Of a DNA stretch of 64,000 bases, positions 45,117 through 55,578 are shown in pieces. How positions within the stretch are numbered: position 1 is the stretch's first letter; every line of letters starts with the position of its first letter. Source of the DNA: Lacrimispora defluvii (GTDB lineage: Bacteria; Bacillota; Clostridia; Lachnospirales; Lachnospiraceae); the NCBI GenBank assembly GCA_013036995.1, contig JAAOXG010000038.1:21812-85811 (forward strand). The letters are read 5' to 3'. Under the pieces are notes generated by a model. The model saw only the letters and a program-made list of their open reading frames with translations. It did not search any database and was not told the origin of the DNA. The translations under genes were made by a program, and so were the position numbers.

Positions 45117-45605
45117 TCATAATGCAGCTCCCTCTCTCACAAGTACCGCTTTTTTCCTAAGAATCAGTGTAATGGCTTTTGCCAGGAAAAAGCCTGTAAA
45201 TATATAAAGAGCGGTGAGACCGATGTATTCCGCACTATTTAAATTGACTCCTCCGCCAGCAATTGTTTCAAACCATGGTAACACCAGAACCCTCACTGGA
45301 ATAAAAACAAGCCAGAATGCCATTCCAAGCAGGGTTCCTTCTGTAAAGGCTTTATGGTCTGCAATGGTAATTTGGGCAAGCATGCCTTGCAGGATACCAA
45401 TGGCGAGTCCAACAAAAATCCTGAAAGAAAGTCCGGTTACCACTGAGTGCAGGAACCTACAATGAATATACCGCTCAATGGAAACCAGCATAAAAAGCAC
45501 AAATGGAATAAAAATCTTCCCACTAATTTCCTGTTTCTTAAAATGATTTGTGACAAAAAAAGCAAATACTGCAATTGAAATAATAACAGTGATTATCTGC
45601 TGCAT
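45117..45605 (-). CDS. Small integral membrane protein of unknown function
   Basis: 162 residues with about five hydrophobic segments (4-18, 30-45, 58-78, 92-110, 128-150). I do not recognise the family. A Gly-rich loop GGGVNLNSAEY lies before the last helix. It follows the response regulator gene in the same direction (104 nt gap), so it may be the target or an accessory part of the two-component system. A basic C-terminus suggests the inside. Confidence 0.72.
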   Translation of the reverse strand: MQQIITVIISIAVFAFFVTNHFKKQEISGKIFIPFVLFMLVSIERYIHCRFLHSVVTGLSFRIFVGLAIGILQGMLAQITIADHKAFTEGTLLGMAFWLVFIPVRVLVLPWFETIAGGGVNLNSAEYIGLTALYIFTGFFLAKAITLILRKKAVLVREGAAL

Positions 45606-45708
45606 ACATTATCTCCTATCCTGATTCGTTTAATTTTTACATTAAAAGCTTATCAGGAATTGCAATGCTTTTCATCTGCCTTAAGTCATATGGAAGGTCA
45701 CAAAACAA

Positions 45709-46401
45709 TTAATTGTCCATGACTTTGGTCATATATACCATCAATTGCTTCCGATTTTCCATCCCCAGCTTGTCCAGTATTTTGGTCACATGATTTTTTA
45801 CAGTTCCCTCTGACACAAACACCTTGGAAGCGATTTCCCGGTTTGTATATCCCTGCATGACCATACATGCGATTTCAAATTCACGGCTTGTAAGTTCCTG
45901 CAATACTTCCGGTCTCTTACCTGAATTTTCTGTTGTCTCCCTTGGATTTACGTCTGGTTCATCTGCCCCGATCCCACCTTTATTCAGCCGCAGCGCTGAT
46001 ACTACAGTCTCCGTAACCCTTGGGTGGAGCAGCATTCCTCCCTTTGCAATGGTCTTTATTGCATGAATCAGTTCATCGGGATCGGAATCTTTTAACAGGT
46101 ATCCGTCTGCTCCATTCTCCAATGCATGAAAAATATATTCTTCATCTTCAAATGTTGTCAAAATCAGTACTTTTACATCAGGATATTTCTTCTTGGCCTG
46201 CAGCGTTGCTTCCACCCCATCCATGCGGGGCATTCGAATATCCATAAGAATCACATCACAGGATTGCTGTTCCATTTTATCGATTAAATCAATTCCATCC
46301 ACTGCTTCTTCTATCAGCTTAAGCTCTGAATCCAGGCCGATTACATACCGTAGTCCATGACGAATAATGGGCTGATCATCTGCTATTATTATTCGAATCA
46401 T
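45709..46401 (-). CDS. NarL/LuxR-family response regulator
   Basis: 230 residues. Receiver domain with acidic pair D8-D9 and phospho-acceptor D54 (DVILMDIRMPRMDG), and a C-terminal LuxR HTH (LTSREFEIACMVMQGYTNRE, FVSEGTVKNHV). It overlaps the kinase gene by 26 nt. The pair resembles cell-envelope or antibiotic-sensing LiaSR/NarXL-type systems. Confidence 0.94.
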   Translation of the reverse strand: MIRIIIADDQPIIRHGLRYVIGLDSELKLIEEAVDGIDLIDKMEQQSCDVILMDIRMPRMDGVEATLQAKKKYPDVKVLILTTFEDEEYIFHALENGADGYLLKDSDPDELIHAIKTIAKGGMLLHPRVTETVVSALRLNKGGIGADEPDVNPRETTENSGKRPEVLQELTSREFEIACMVMQGYTNREIASKVFVSEGTVKNHVTKILDKLGMENRKQLMVYMTKVMDN

Positions 46402-47575
46402 TGAATCGTTCCTCCTGATTGAATTTAATCTGTACTTTTAAAGAAAATCCCTTGTTCTCCGTACTATTCAGTGTACAGACACCATTCCATTTCTTCATTC
46501 GTTCCTCAATTCCAAGAATTCCATAAGATTTATGAATGGTATCCACCCCTACTCCATCATCTTTCACAGAAAACTCCAGCCCCCCATCCGTCATAGTTAA
46601 TGCAATCCAGATATGCTTTGCATCCGAATATTTCATGGAATTTGTGATACCTTCCCGAATTGATTTATAGATATCTTCCTTTAAGCCCAACTCAACTTTA
46701 TCTATTCTTTCATCACAATCGAGATAAATCTTCTGACTCTCGGTTTGAACTATGGATTGAATCAACTGCTCCAGTGAGGCCTTTAAATCTGAATACTTTC
46801 TATTTTCTTTAAGCCGATATACTGTATTTCGAAGCTGTAAAATACTGTCCTGTATTACTTCATTCAAGGAAGAAAGGATTTCCTTCTCTTTTTCAGGATT
46901 GATTGCAATGTACTTTTCCAGTACCTTAACGTACATCTTTACTGCAACTAAGGTGTGCCCAATAGAATCATGCAATTCCTGCGCAATCGCCTCCCGTTCC
47001 CTGCTTCTTGCCAATTCCTCGTTCAATTGCTGCTGTTGCTTTAACAATTCATTTTTTTCATTTAACTGGTGATTCAGCAACTCTAATTTTTCTTTCTGCT
47101 TAATTTGCTCCAGGATGAGGATAACGATAAATACACCGATAAGAAAATATACAATATCATACCCCACATAGGACCAGGCAGTTTCCGTGCTGCCTTCCTT
47201 TAAAAATCGTCCTAAATCCGTTAACAGATAACTTACTCCGTATAAGCCCAGCAAATTGGCGGGTATTTGCTTTCTATCATAAAACAGCAGTTCAACTAAA
47301 ATAATATAGATATAAATATAAGTGCCTGCAATGTATTTTAAAATGCAGGCTGTGCCAATGGAAAATAAAATGGACGCAATCGCTTTTACGTCCCAGGTTA
47401 CCTCCGGGTTGTTATTTCTTAATACCCTTTTTCTATAAAAATCGTTGTATATACTTAAACTGTATAAAAATATCAGTGCGATTATTTTATCTTTTCCTGC
47501 CGCAAAAATATTGATGTAAACAAGCACGGAAAAGAATGCTTTTATGATGAGTGAGTTATATTTATTAATTTTCAT
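46376..47575 (-). CDS. Sensor histidine kinase of the HisKA_3 family
   Basis: 399 residues from ATG 47575 (GGGGGAG 6 nt upstream). Five or so membrane helices (about 10-155), a coiled coil (155-195), phospho-acceptor H202 in AIAQELHDSIGHTL, and an HATPase domain (SYGILGIEERM, DDGVGV). No extracellular sensor domain, so it likely reads a signal in or at the membrane. It phosphorylates the regulator encoded next. Confidence 0.93.
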   Translation of the reverse strand: MKINKYNSLIIKAFFSVLVYINIFAAGKDKIIALIFLYSLSIYNDFYRKRVLRNNNPEVTWDVKAIASILFSIGTACILKYIAGTYIYIYIILVELLFYDRKQIPANLLGLYGVSYLLTDLGRFLKEGSTETAWSYVGYDIVYFLIGVFIVILILEQIKQKEKLELLNHQLNEKNELLKQQQQLNEELARSREREAIAQELHDSIGHTLVAVKMYVKVLEKYIAINPEKEKEILSSLNEVIQDSILQLRNTVYRLKENRKYSDLKASLEQLIQSIVQTESQKIYLDCDERIDKVELGLKEDIYKSIREGITNSMKYSDAKHIWIALTMTDGGLEFSVKDDGVGVDTIHKSYGILGIEERMKKWNGVCTLNSTENKGFSLKVQIKFNQEERFNDSNNNSR

Positions 47576-47680
47576 GTTTTTCTCCCCCATTTCCCCATCA
47601 GGGGATTGGATTTTGTAATTGTATCACATAAATAAATGGGGTTCAATGTGATGGTCCTGTCATGTTACAGCTATTGCAAT

Positions 47681-48733
47681 TTATTTGTCTTTGCGAAATT
47701 GGTTTGGCGTCTTATGATATCTCTGTTTAAAAACCCTGATAAAATGCTCTACGTTGTGATAGCCAACCGCTTCAGATATATCTTCAATCAGGAGATTGCT
47801 GGAACAAAGCATGCTGCGTGCTTTTTCTAATCTTATCTCCTGTAAAATTGAGCGAAATGATTTCCTTGTTTTATGTGTTATATATTTTGACAGATATGTT
47901 TTAGTTAAATGGAATTTTTGTGATAAATCAGCAATTGTAATCCTTTCACAGTTATTTTCAATATACTGCAGTATCTGAGTCATACGGGTATCAGCTTTTT
48001 GACAATCTTGTTTTATTTCAATTTCAGCCGGGTCACATCTTAGTAAATAGCACAACAAAATTTCAAAAAGATTATTCATAACATTCTGAAACCCTGCATA
48101 TTGATTGTAGTTCTCCTGGTACATCTGAAGGAACACATTTTTGATCTCCTCATCTGAATCCATATGAAACAATAAGACACTCCCCCCATTTTGAGAATAT
48201 AACGCATTGAGAAAAAAGTCTGAGGTCAGACTATTTCCCGCTAAGCATCGGAAAAACTCTTTCCGGAATGTGCTTTTGCGGACAGTCATCTGCAGGGCTA
48301 TTGTTTCCTCCATAACATAAGGCGTATGAAGAATTCCAGGCGAGATAAAGCAGACATCGCCTGGTTGTAAGGTTAAGGGATTCTCTCCGATTTCTATTTG
48401 CATATTATTATCTACAACATAGACAATTTCAAAGAAATCATGAATTGCAGAAAGATGGGGCATAAGACGACTGTATTTTTCAATATGAATATCTGTCTCC
48501 TGGCTCTCCCACACTGATTCCTCACCGTTAAACGCTTCATATGATTTGGGGAGTATTTCCTTTATATAGATTCTTTCTTTTATTAGTCTGTCCGGATCGT
48601 GCTGTTCCAGAAAATGCTTTAAAGCTTCCTTGTCATTGATAATCGAGGCATATTGCTGATAAAAGATTTCCTTGTCATTATACTCTTTTAAATGCTGCAT
48701 CACTTCACTCTTAGCTATCTTTTTGTCATTCAT
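47681..48733 (-). CDS. AraC-family regulator with cupin domain, coupled to leuA
   Basis: 350 residues. A helical N-terminus (1-75), a cupin sensor domain (about 90-190, with [19 protein letters not shown] and [17 protein letters not shown]), and the AraC double HTH at the end ([39 protein letters not shown]). Its ATG overlaps the leuA stop by 4 nt, so it should be translated with leuA and be under the leucine T-box. Its targets are not evident here. Confidence 0.9.
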   Translation of the reverse strand: MNDKKIAKSEVMQHLKEYNDKEIFYQQYASIINDKEALKHFLEQHDPDRLIKERIYIKEILPKSYEAFNGEESVWESQETDIHIEKYSRLMPHLSAIHDFFEIVYVVDNNMQIEIGENPLTLQPGDVCFISPGILHTPYVMEETIALQMTVRKSTFRKEFFRCLAGNSLTSDFFLNALYSQNGGSVLLFHMDSDEEIKNVFLQMYQENYNQYAGFQNVMNNLFEILLCYLLRCDPAEIEIKQDCQKADTRMTQILQYIENNCERITIADLSQKFHLTKTYLSKYITHKTRKSFRSILQEIRLEKARSMLCSSNLLIEDISEAVGYHNVEHFIRVFKQRYHKTPNQFRKDK

Positions 48734-50397
48734 CCGCTGAACTCTCCCAATAATCGATTCACTGCAATGGCCAGTGCAAACGCTGATGCTTTTATAATAT
48801 CACGATTGATTCCAACACCCCAGTATTGTTTTCCATTTTTTTGAATTCCTATATAAGCGGAGGCTAAAGCCGATGAGTCTGCTCCCATAGAATGTTCTTC
48901 GTATACTTTTAAGTCATAATCTACGGAGAAATGTTTCTTTAATGCATTGCTGATTGCATCAAGGCTGCCTGCTCCGTGACCTTTTACACCAATTATATTA
49001 TCATCCTGTAATATGGTAAGAAAAGCTTCATTTGCTTCTTCCACATTAACTTTCATGGATTGGATCTGAAAAGCAGGAAAGAATTCAACATATTGCTGCC
49101 TGAATAATTGATATATTTCTTCCGTTGACAACTCTTTACTATCTCTGTCTGATACTTTTTTTACAAAATATCCGAATTCTTCATTCATCCGATATGGCAT
49201 ATGAATACCATAAGCATTTTCCAGTATATAACCGATTCCCCCTTTACCAGACTGACTGTTGATACGGATTACATCGGTTTCATAATTTCTACCTAAATCG
49301 GAGGGGTCTACTGGAATATATGGCACATCCCACTTCTGCATTTTTTCCTGTTCCCGATATTTCATTCCTTTTGAAATTGCATCCTGATGGGAGCCTGAAA
49401 ATGCTGTAAAAACAAGGGAACCTGAGTATGGCTGTCTTTCAGAAATGGACATCTTTGTTAAACGCTTATACGTATCACAGATCTGATTCATATTACTGAA
49501 ATTCAATTCAGGATCTACTCCCTGAGAATACAGATTCATGGCTACCGTGATAAGATCAACATTTCCCGTACGTTCCCCATTTCCGAAAAGAGTCCCTTCC
49601 ACACGCTGAGCGCCGGCTAAGATCCCATACTCCGCGTCACAGACACCACAACCTCTGTCATTATGAGGATGAATGGATAAAACAACAGAATCTCTGTCCA
49701 ACAGATTATTGTTGATATACTCCAATTGACTGGCGTAGATGTGTGGCATGGCATTTTCTACCGTTGTTGGAATGTTGATATTTGCTTTATGATTGGGTGT
49801 AGGCTTCCATATTTCTAAGACACTGTTGCAAATATCAAGGGCATAGTCAACCTCTGTTCCAGGAAAACTTTCAGGACTGTATTGAAAATAGAAATCCCCC
49901 ATTGTTTCTTCAGCTAGTTTCTTAAATAATCTGGCTCCGTCAACTGCCAGCTTCTTAATATCTTCTTTTGATTTATGGAATACCTGCCTGCGCTGGGCTT
50001 CTGACGTGGAATTATATAAATGCACAATCGCTTTTGGAACGCCATCCAGTGCTTCAAAGGTTCTGCGGATAATATGCTCTCTTGCCTGAGTGATTACCTG
50101 AATCGTAACATCTTCCGGAATCATTTTATTTTCGATTAATGTCCTTAAAAACTGATAATCCGTTTCCGAAGCGGCCGGAAATGCCACTTCGATTTCTTTA
50201 AACCCAATCTCCAATAACATTTGATACATCTCAAGTTTTTCCTGTAATGTCATGGGAATGGGTAATGCCTGATTTCCATCTCTTAGATCCACACTGCACC
50301 AGACTGGTGCTTTCTCAATTGATTCCTTTTTTACCCAATCATAAGAGATCACTGGGGGTAAATAGAATTTTTTCTCATATTTCTCATGACTAAACAT
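48730..50397 (-). CDS. leuA: 2-isopropylmalate synthase (long LeuA form)
   Basis: 555 residues. Motifs [14 protein letters not shown] and [12 protein letters not shown], the latter with the metal-binding HxH, plus a C-terminal regulatory domain (about 430-555) for leucine feedback. It condenses acetyl-CoA with 2-oxoisovalerate, the first leucine step. The long type is like the yeast/actinobacterial enzyme. AAGGAGG precedes ATG 50397. Expression is controlled by the leucine T-box leader. Confidence 0.95.
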   Translation of the reverse strand: MFSHEKYEKKFYLPPVISYDWVKKESIEKAPVWCSVDLRDGNQALPIPMTLQEKLEMYQMLLEIGFKEIEVAFPAASETDYQFLRTLIENKMIPEDVTIQVITQAREHIIRRTFEALDGVPKAIVHLYNSTSEAQRRQVFHKSKEDIKKLAVDGARLFKKLAEETMGDFYFQYSPESFPGTEVDYALDICNSVLEIWKPTPNHKANINIPTTVENAMPHIYASQLEYINNNLLDRDSVVLSIHPHNDRGCGVCDAEYGILAGAQRVEGTLFGNGERTGNVDLITVAMNLYSQGVDPELNFSNMNQICDTYKRLTKMSISERQPYSGSLVFTAFSGSHQDAISKGMKYREQEKMQKWDVPYIPVDPSDLGRNYETDVIRINSQSGKGGIGYILENAYGIHMPYRMNEEFGYFVKKVSDRDSKELSTEEIYQLFRQQYVEFFPAFQIQSMKVNVEEANEAFLTILQDDNIIGVKGHGAGSLDAISNALKKHFSVDYDLKVYEEHSMGADSSALASAYIGIQKNGKQYWGVGINRDIIKASAFALAIAVNRLLGEFSG

Positions 50398-50419
50398 AAT
50401 TCATTCCTCCTTAATGATA

Positions 50420-50735
50420 ATAAAAAAAGCCTCACATCTCCGGCAATCTGCCAGGGAGACGAAAGACTTGATCTTACGCGGTACCACTCCGATTCATAAC
50501 AATTCAGTTATGCGCTTATCAGGATACGGGCAATGCTGCCTTATATCCGCCCCTTGTAACGGTGGGTTTTCCGATCTTAGCTACTCTCTCATTGGAACAA
50601 ACGATAATCCGATTTGACTAAGACTGCTCAAAGGTGAGTTCTCTGTATTCCTTCTATTGCTTCGCATCAACCAGCAACTTTCTGAAACCAGTTTACAGAT
50701 ACTAATCCTTTTCTTTGCATTTTCAATATTTATTT
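50420..50735 (-). ncRNA. T-box leader, leucine specifier (CUC)
   Basis: On the minus strand the leader begins with AAAGAAAAGGATTAGTATCTG (Stem I), carries a specifier loop GAGAACTCACC with codon CUC (50636-50638), the T-box sequence GGAGTGGTACCGCG (about 50477-50491), and a terminator stem with CTGGCA/TGCCGG and seven T at about 50425-50463. Uncharged tRNA-Leu would favour the antiterminator and leuA expression. One of the clearest RNA elements here. Confidence 0.95.
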
Positions 50736-50740
50736 TCCTT

Positions 50741-50769
50741 ATACTATCAGATAGAGGGTCGACTGTCCA
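50741..50769 (-). promoter_or_regulatory. Promoter of the T-box-leuA-araC transcript
   Basis: TGGACA (50764-50769), 17 nt spacer, TAGTAT (50741-50746) on the minus strand. From 50770 to 51002 I see only the promoter area of the divergent hxlR-type gene, with an extended -10 TGTTATACT at 50954-50962. Confidence 0.7.
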
Positions 50770-51002
50770 GTGGGGAATGTGTCATTATGAATTGATGTTT
50801 TGTGCACTTGATTTCCCTGCTTAACGCAAGAAACGGTGATATCTTGCATATGACTATCATATTGATTTGCACTTATTTTATATATGAGATCTATTTATAT
50901 CACTCAGAAGCGATAATTTCGTAACTATTTCTCTGCAAGAAAATATTTTTTTATGTTATACTAATTCAATATTGTTAAAAAGCAATGAAAGGATGATTAA
51001 TT

Positions 51003-51338
51003 ATGCCTTGTGATAAATTCTGCCCTATTGAGCATACGGTCAATCTGATTGGGCATAAATGGAAGGTTCTTATATTACGAAATTTATTTAATTCCGGCAC
51101 CCAGAGATTCATTGAGTTAAGTAAGGGAATTAATGGAATCAGTCAGAAAATGCTGACACAGCAGCTTCGGCAATTGGAAGCGGATGGAATCATTTGTAGA
51201 ACGGTATATCCCGAAGTTCCTCCAAAGGTAGAGTACTCCCTGACGGAGCTTGGAAGATCATTAGGTCCCATTCTGGAAGAGATGAGTCAATGGGGGAAAA
51301 AACATATGGCACAAATTGATACTGATGCTGACAAATAA
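51003..51338 (+). CDS. HxlR-family transcriptional regulator
   Basis: 111 residues. Winged helix with the HxlR pattern CPIEHTVNLIGHKWKVLILR, ISQKMLTQQLRQLEADGII and VEYSLTELG; two N-terminal cysteines (C3, C7) might act as redox or electrophile sensors, as in related YodB/HypR proteins. AAAGGATG precedes the ATG. Converges with a cupin gene; its target is unclear. Confidence 0.93.
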   Translation: MPCDKFCPIEHTVNLIGHKWKVLILRNLFNSGTQRFIELSKGINGISQKMLTQQLRQLEADGIICRTVYPEVPPKVEYSLTELGRSLGPILEEMSQWGKKHMAQIDTDADK

Positions 51339-51362
51339 TGATATATATTTTACTAAGGGAAA

Positions 51363-51406
51363 AAAATGGGGTCATGCAGTTTACCGTAACTGTCTGACCC
51401 CATTTT
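51363..51406 (+). terminator. Terminator after the HxlR-type gene
   Basis: AAATGGGGTCA with CAGTT pairs with AACTG and TGACCCCATTT, with a small internal mismatch, followed by T-rich sequence. It may work in both directions. Confidence 0.8.
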
Positions 51407-51481
51407 ATACATTACAGTTGCCAATACTGTGATTACCATAGAAATATAATACATATAAATATACCTTTCTCTATATTAGAA

Positions 51482-51790
51482 TTATTTTACAAACGTATTC
51501 TTTATTTGTAAAATCACCAGTTTTTCATCCCCATTATTTGTAAAACCATGACTCTCGTCATGGGGAGACAGCATCACATCTTTCTCTTTTATTAAAATAT
51601 CCTTGCCATCTATCGTTATGATTCCTTTTCCACTGATAACATAGAAAATTTCATCTAAATTCGAATGTTTATGAGGAGTCATTGTCTCTCCTGGCTCATA
51701 GAATAAAATGCCAGAATCCATTGTGCCCTCTGTAAATAGTGCTTTCCGTTTCATAATTTCTGTTATATTGTTAACATTTATTTTTTCCAT
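51482..51790 (-). CDS. Small cupin-domain protein
   Basis: 102 residues, a single cupin barrel with HKHSNLDEIFYVISGKG (motif 1) and LSPHDESHGFTN (motif 2) holding likely metal-binding His and Glu. Stand-alone cupins may be isomerases, dioxygenases or sensors; nothing decides here. GGAGG lies before ATG 51790. Single gene with its own promoter. Confidence 0.85.
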   Translation of the reverse strand: MEKINVNNITEIMKRKALFTEGTMDSGILFYEPGETMTPHKHSNLDEIFYVISGKGIITIDGKDILIKEKDVMLSPHDESHGFTNNGDEKLVILQIKNTFVK

Positions 51791-51838
51791 TACGTATCCC
51801 TCCAGATAGGTATTATTTTAATTAGTGCCCGCAAATTA

Positions 51839-51905
51839 ATTGACGTCAATCATTCAGATAGCGCTTCTGTACTTTTACTATAATAAAGATACAAAACTTT
51901 TGCAA
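51839..51905 (-). promoter_or_regulatory. Promoter of the cupin gene with downstream palindrome
   Basis: TTGCAA (51900-51905), 17 nt spacer, TATAGT (51877-51882) on the minus strand. A 12 bp palindrome ATTGACGTCAAT (51839-51850) lies about 30 nt downstream of the -10, a candidate operator. Confidence 0.6.
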
Positions 51906-52048
51906 TAAGGCACTATTTTGTGTTATACGAACGAAATAGTGAGTAAGGACATGACTTGAAAGATGCTATTATTAAATCGGACACTAAAATAAGCCCATAT
52001 GCTCGTATTTTTCACACAAGCATATGGACTCATATTGATGTTAAGTGG

Positions 52049-53494
52049 TTATAAAATTGAAATCTGATTCCGTCCATTTTTCTTAGAATGATATAATGCC
52101 TCATCAACTCTCTTAACCATCTGCTCCATACTAAGGTCTTCATCCACCTCTGAAATCCCCACGCTGATGGTCACATGGTAACTTTCATTCTTTTCCTCAC
52201 TTTTCAATGAATCCATAAACTGTTCCATGATTTGCTTCGCTTCGTCCACTCCCACCAATAAAACTCCGAAAAATTCATCTCCACCCCATCGTGCTGCGAT
52301 TCCATTCTCGCCTATTGCATGTTGTAAATCTTCCCCTACCATTGCAATAACTGAATTTCCAAATATGTGGCCATATGTATCATTAATATCCTTAAAATGG
52401 TCAATGTCGAACATAAACAACGTTTTTTTCGTATTCCGGTTCTTTCGAAGAAATGCCAGATACCGTTTGGAAAATTGCTTTCGATTAGGGAGTCCTGTTA
52501 ACTCATCCGTATTCTCAATCTTTACAATACGCAGATTGTAATTGATAAATACAGATGTGGAAACTACAATACAGGCAGCCAGTGCAACAAACATAAAAAC
52601 CACATTGCTTTTTACGCGTTCCTGAAACACCTGGCTAATGGAACTGGTATCCATCTCAAGAACCAAATACCAGCCAAGTATTTTATCATACTGGGTGATT
52701 AAGCATTTTCGCTTTCCTTCCGATGTGTACCACTGCATGACTGGGGTTTCAGACTGATTTAACTGAAGACGTTCTGTAATCCCAACACGTTTTTGCAGTT
52801 CTTCTTCACTGATAAAGATATCGGTATCCCCTTTAAAAGAAGTTTCGGCTCCCATGACATTAATGATATGAACCGACAAGCCATAATCTCTTTCATATGA
52901 ATAGATCGTATCACCCAGGGAATCAACCTGTAGCCCCACTCCAATCACACCCAGAAGTGATCCATCACTGCCCTCTACACGAAAATTAACAAAGACCGTT
53001 ATATAATCTTGCTTTGTCTCGTTGGTGTCCACCTCAAGATCATACTCATTGCCGGATTTAATAAAATTATAATACCAGATATCGTGCTCATCTGTCTTTG
53101 AAATAGTCTTGTTAAAGCCGTCCTGATAATAATAATTTCCTGTTTCTGCGGATATACAGAATACCGTGGTATATCCATATTTATTCCGATACGCGTTCAA
53201 ATAATTATATAATTGCTTCAGGTATGTTTCATTCCCAACATTTTTAGGTTCCTGTGAAAGCCATTTTTTCAGGAATTCATCGTTCGCCATTGTTTTGGAA
53301 ACCATCACTGGTTTCGTCATAGCGTCTTCCACATGACTGGAAATATCTTTATTAGACAAGCTTAAAATATTTTCCAAATGTTTTTCTGCCAGGTCCTGGT
53401 ACGCGGTGGTATCCCGATAAACGATACCGATAAATCCAATTATAATGGAAATGATGATAATGAGATTGCTGAGTAGTAGTATATGCTTTTTCAC
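52049..53494 (-). CDS. Membrane diguanylate cyclase with extracellular Cache-type sensor
   Basis: 481 residues. Membrane segment 5-26, extracellular dCache-like domain about 35-290 (GNYYYQDGF, WYYNFIKSG), second membrane segment about 292-314, GGDEF domain 330-481 with active site RWGGDEFFGV. The RxxD inhibitory site five residues before GGDEF is absent, so product feedback may be missing. It makes c-di-GMP in response to an external ligand, probably a small organic molecule. Single gene. Confidence 0.93.
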   Translation of the reverse strand: MKKHILLLSNLIIIISIIIGFIGIVYRDTTAYQDLAEKHLENILSLSNKDISSHVEDAMTKPVMVSKTMANDEFLKKWLSQEPKNVGNETYLKQLYNYLNAYRNKYGYTTVFCISAETGNYYYQDGFNKTISKTDEHDIWYYNFIKSGNEYDLEVDTNETKQDYITVFVNFRVEGSDGSLLGVIGVGLQVDSLGDTIYSYERDYGLSVHIINVMGAETSFKGDTDIFISEEELQKRVGITERLQLNQSETPVMQWYTSEGKRKCLITQYDKILGWYLVLEMDTSSISQVFQERVKSNVVFMFVALAACIVVSTSVFINYNLRIVKIENTDELTGLPNRKQFSKRYLAFLRKNRNTKKTLFMFDIDHFKDINDTYGHIFGNSVIAMVGEDLQHAIGENGIAARWGGDEFFGVLLVGVDEAKQIMEQFMDSLKSEEKNESYHVTISVGISEVDEDLSMEQMVKRVDEALYHSKKNGRNQISIL

Positions 53495-53623
53495 ATTTGC
53501 TCCTCTTGGTCATACCCTGGGTGTAGTTTTATAAAAATTTGTATACTAGCTAGAATATCTTTCTTATTATATACAATAAATCACGTCATTTCTACAACAT
53601 AATTATATACTTTCGAAAATTAA

Positions 53624-53977
53624 GTTAAAAAGCATTTTAAAAACAAGACCTATAATGAAAACACGATTAATAACAATGAAGAAATTTTGGATTTACCAAA
53701 AGAATTGTATAGAATTGAAAATTCTGCATATGCCCAACCATTGCGTTATGATTTTATAGTTGCGGATAATACAGAATTCACTATTACCGTATCAAATGAA
53801 TCTGGAGACTTCAAGCTTGGAATAAAAGATAAGGATACAAAAGACTTTGTGTATCCAATGAAAGAATATCAATCTGGCTCCGATACCGTGACACTCAAAA
53901 AAGGTAATTATAGTGTTATAATAACAGAACGCAAGTTCACTGGTAGTTATCATATTATAGGCACAGCTGTAGAATAG
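53624..53977 (+). pseudogene. Headless remnant of a secreted protein
   Basis: The open frame runs from a stop at 53621 to 53977 with no ATG or GTG start and no RBS before the first possible TTG (53687). The product (IENSAYAQPLRYDFIVADNT, then FTITVSNESGDFKLGIKDKD) is a compact beta-rich domain like the extracellular part of a lipoprotein, missing its signal peptide. Probably a truncated gene. Translation from TTG is possible but weakly supported. Confidence 0.6.
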
Positions 53978-54026
53978 TATCGGTTCAAACAGAAATCGGC
54001 AGATTCCCAAAAGTGAGGTAGATACA

Positions 54027-54794
54027 CTAAAGTATGCACCTCTTTACATTCTTTACCCATTCCTGCGGATAACACACAAGTAGTTCCTCATGTAGTAAAT
54101 CATGTTCTATAATATGTGGATTAGAAAAATGATTCAGATATCTTTGTTTATATTTTTCTCCCATTTTAGCCGCAAAAAAGCAATGTACTTGGGTATCTTT
54201 CACTTCAATATGTTTTTCAAGTACTGTTATAAGATCTGAATAAAACTGATTTTTCATGCTATTTTTGCTAACAAAAGACATATCAACACCACCAATCCCC
54301 ATCATGCGAAGTCCATTTTTTGTATATTCTTTCCCTGCACGTTTTATCATTCTGTTTCTAATGAATTTAGGAACTTTCCCAGAATGTAACATTTTATAAA
54401 ATAGCGGAATGATGAGCATTGCTTGTAATTTTGCTTTTCCTTTCGAAGCCTCGTCTAAATCTGAGCTTCCAATAATCCCATGGTTCATATGTATCTTTCC
54501 CCGTTTCATAAGTAATCCTATAAACGACCCCCCTAACGAACAACCGTATATAGCATGAATATTTCCTTGAAATTGTTCCTTAATATATAATTCTATTTTC
54601 TCTATTTCACTTTGCATATCCGAAAATTCTGTCTTTTCAGTTTCATCAAAACCGTCATAGGAAACACAGACAACATATAAATCATTTTTTAGTAAATCAA
54701 CCACATGTGAAAAATTGTTTTTCCAATGACAGCAGGTTCCAGGCAAAAGCATAATTGCAGGATTTTCTTTTTGTCCAAATTCATAAAATTTCAA
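54027..54794 (-). CDS. Alpha/beta-hydrolase-fold protein
   Basis: 255 residues with oxyanion region LLPGTCCHW, nucleophile elbow GCSLGG (Ser about 95) and a late His in LLHEELLV. No signal peptide. AT-rich. It follows a methyltransferase gene in the same direction by 18 nt, so both may modify one small molecule. Substrate unknown. Confidence 0.85.
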   Translation of the reverse strand: MKFYEFGQKENPAIMLLPGTCCHWKNNFSHVVDLLKNDLYVVCVSYDGFDETEKTEFSDMQSEIEKIELYIKEQFQGNIHAIYGCSLGGSFIGLLMKRGKIHMNHGIIGSSDLDEASKGKAKLQAMLIIPLFYKMLHSGKVPKFIRNRMIKRAGKEYTKNGLRMMGIGGVDMSFVSKNSMKNQFYSDLITVLEKHIEVKDTQVHCFFAAKMGEKYKQRYLNHFSNPHIIEHDLLHEELLVCYPQEWVKNVKRCIL

Positions 54795-54812
54795 TTTTTC
54801 TCCTTCCTCAGG

Positions 54813-55454
54813 CTATAATTTTCTGCAAACAGCCTGAAGCCTCATACCCGGTCTTTGTTCAAACAATTCCAGCTTCATATTCGCATTTTCGCACAATAGC
54901 ATAAGTTCTTTTTTGTTATACAGGTGTACATCGCCCTTATGAAACAATTTATTCATGCAAGGAATTTCAATATGATTCATAAACCAAAGCAGCATTTCTG
55001 AGGATGTCATATCTCGAAGAATCAGTCTACCTTCCGATTTTAATATCCTATTACAACTTTGGAAAAACCGATCTGGATTTGGATAATGATGAAAGCTCAT
55101 GGAACAGGTAATGACGTCAAACGAATCTTTGGCAAATGGAAGGTTTTCACAATCTCCCTGCACAAAGATCACTTTATCCAGCTTCTTTTTCTTAGCTACT
55201 TCGATCATTTTTCCAGACAGATCAATTCCTGTATAATTCTTTTCTGGATATTTCTTTTTTAATAATGCAATTACTGCACCCGTTCCACACCCCGCATCCA
55301 GCATATCTTGAAAATGTTCCTTTTCCAACTCTGCTAAGATGTCTGGATAGTCCTTACGACATAGATTGTAAATACTTGGATCGTCTCCATCAAATTTTTC
55401 TGCAACTTTATCAAATTCTTTTACTGACAGTTTTTTATATTGTATCTCATTCAT
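54813..55454 (-). CDS. Class I SAM-dependent methyltransferase
   Basis: 213 residues with motif I MLDAGCGTGAVIALLKK, GIDLSGKMIEVAKKK, and FDVITCSMSFHHYPNP, typical of UbiE/small-molecule methyltransferases. GAGGAG lies before ATG 55454. First gene of a two-gene unit with the hydrolase. Substrate not determinable. Confidence 0.88.
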   Translation of the reverse strand: MNEIQYKKLSVKEFDKVAEKFDGDDPSIYNLCRKDYPDILAELEKEHFQDMLDAGCGTGAVIALLKKKYPEKNYTGIDLSGKMIEVAKKKKLDKVIFVQGDCENLPFAKDSFDVITCSMSFHHYPNPDRFFQSCNRILKSEGRLILRDMTSSEMLLWFMNHIEIPCMNKLFHKGDVHLYNKKELMLLCENANMKLELFEQRPGMRLQAVCRKL

Positions 55455-55578
55455 AATATCTATCTCCTCTCTACTTTTTTATTTCATTGCATTATTGTAA
55501 TAAACAGTGTTTAACCCTTGATGTATTATCGCCAATCATAATTTTTTCAGGTTAGTTAATCCTAACATTTTGTTTTAT

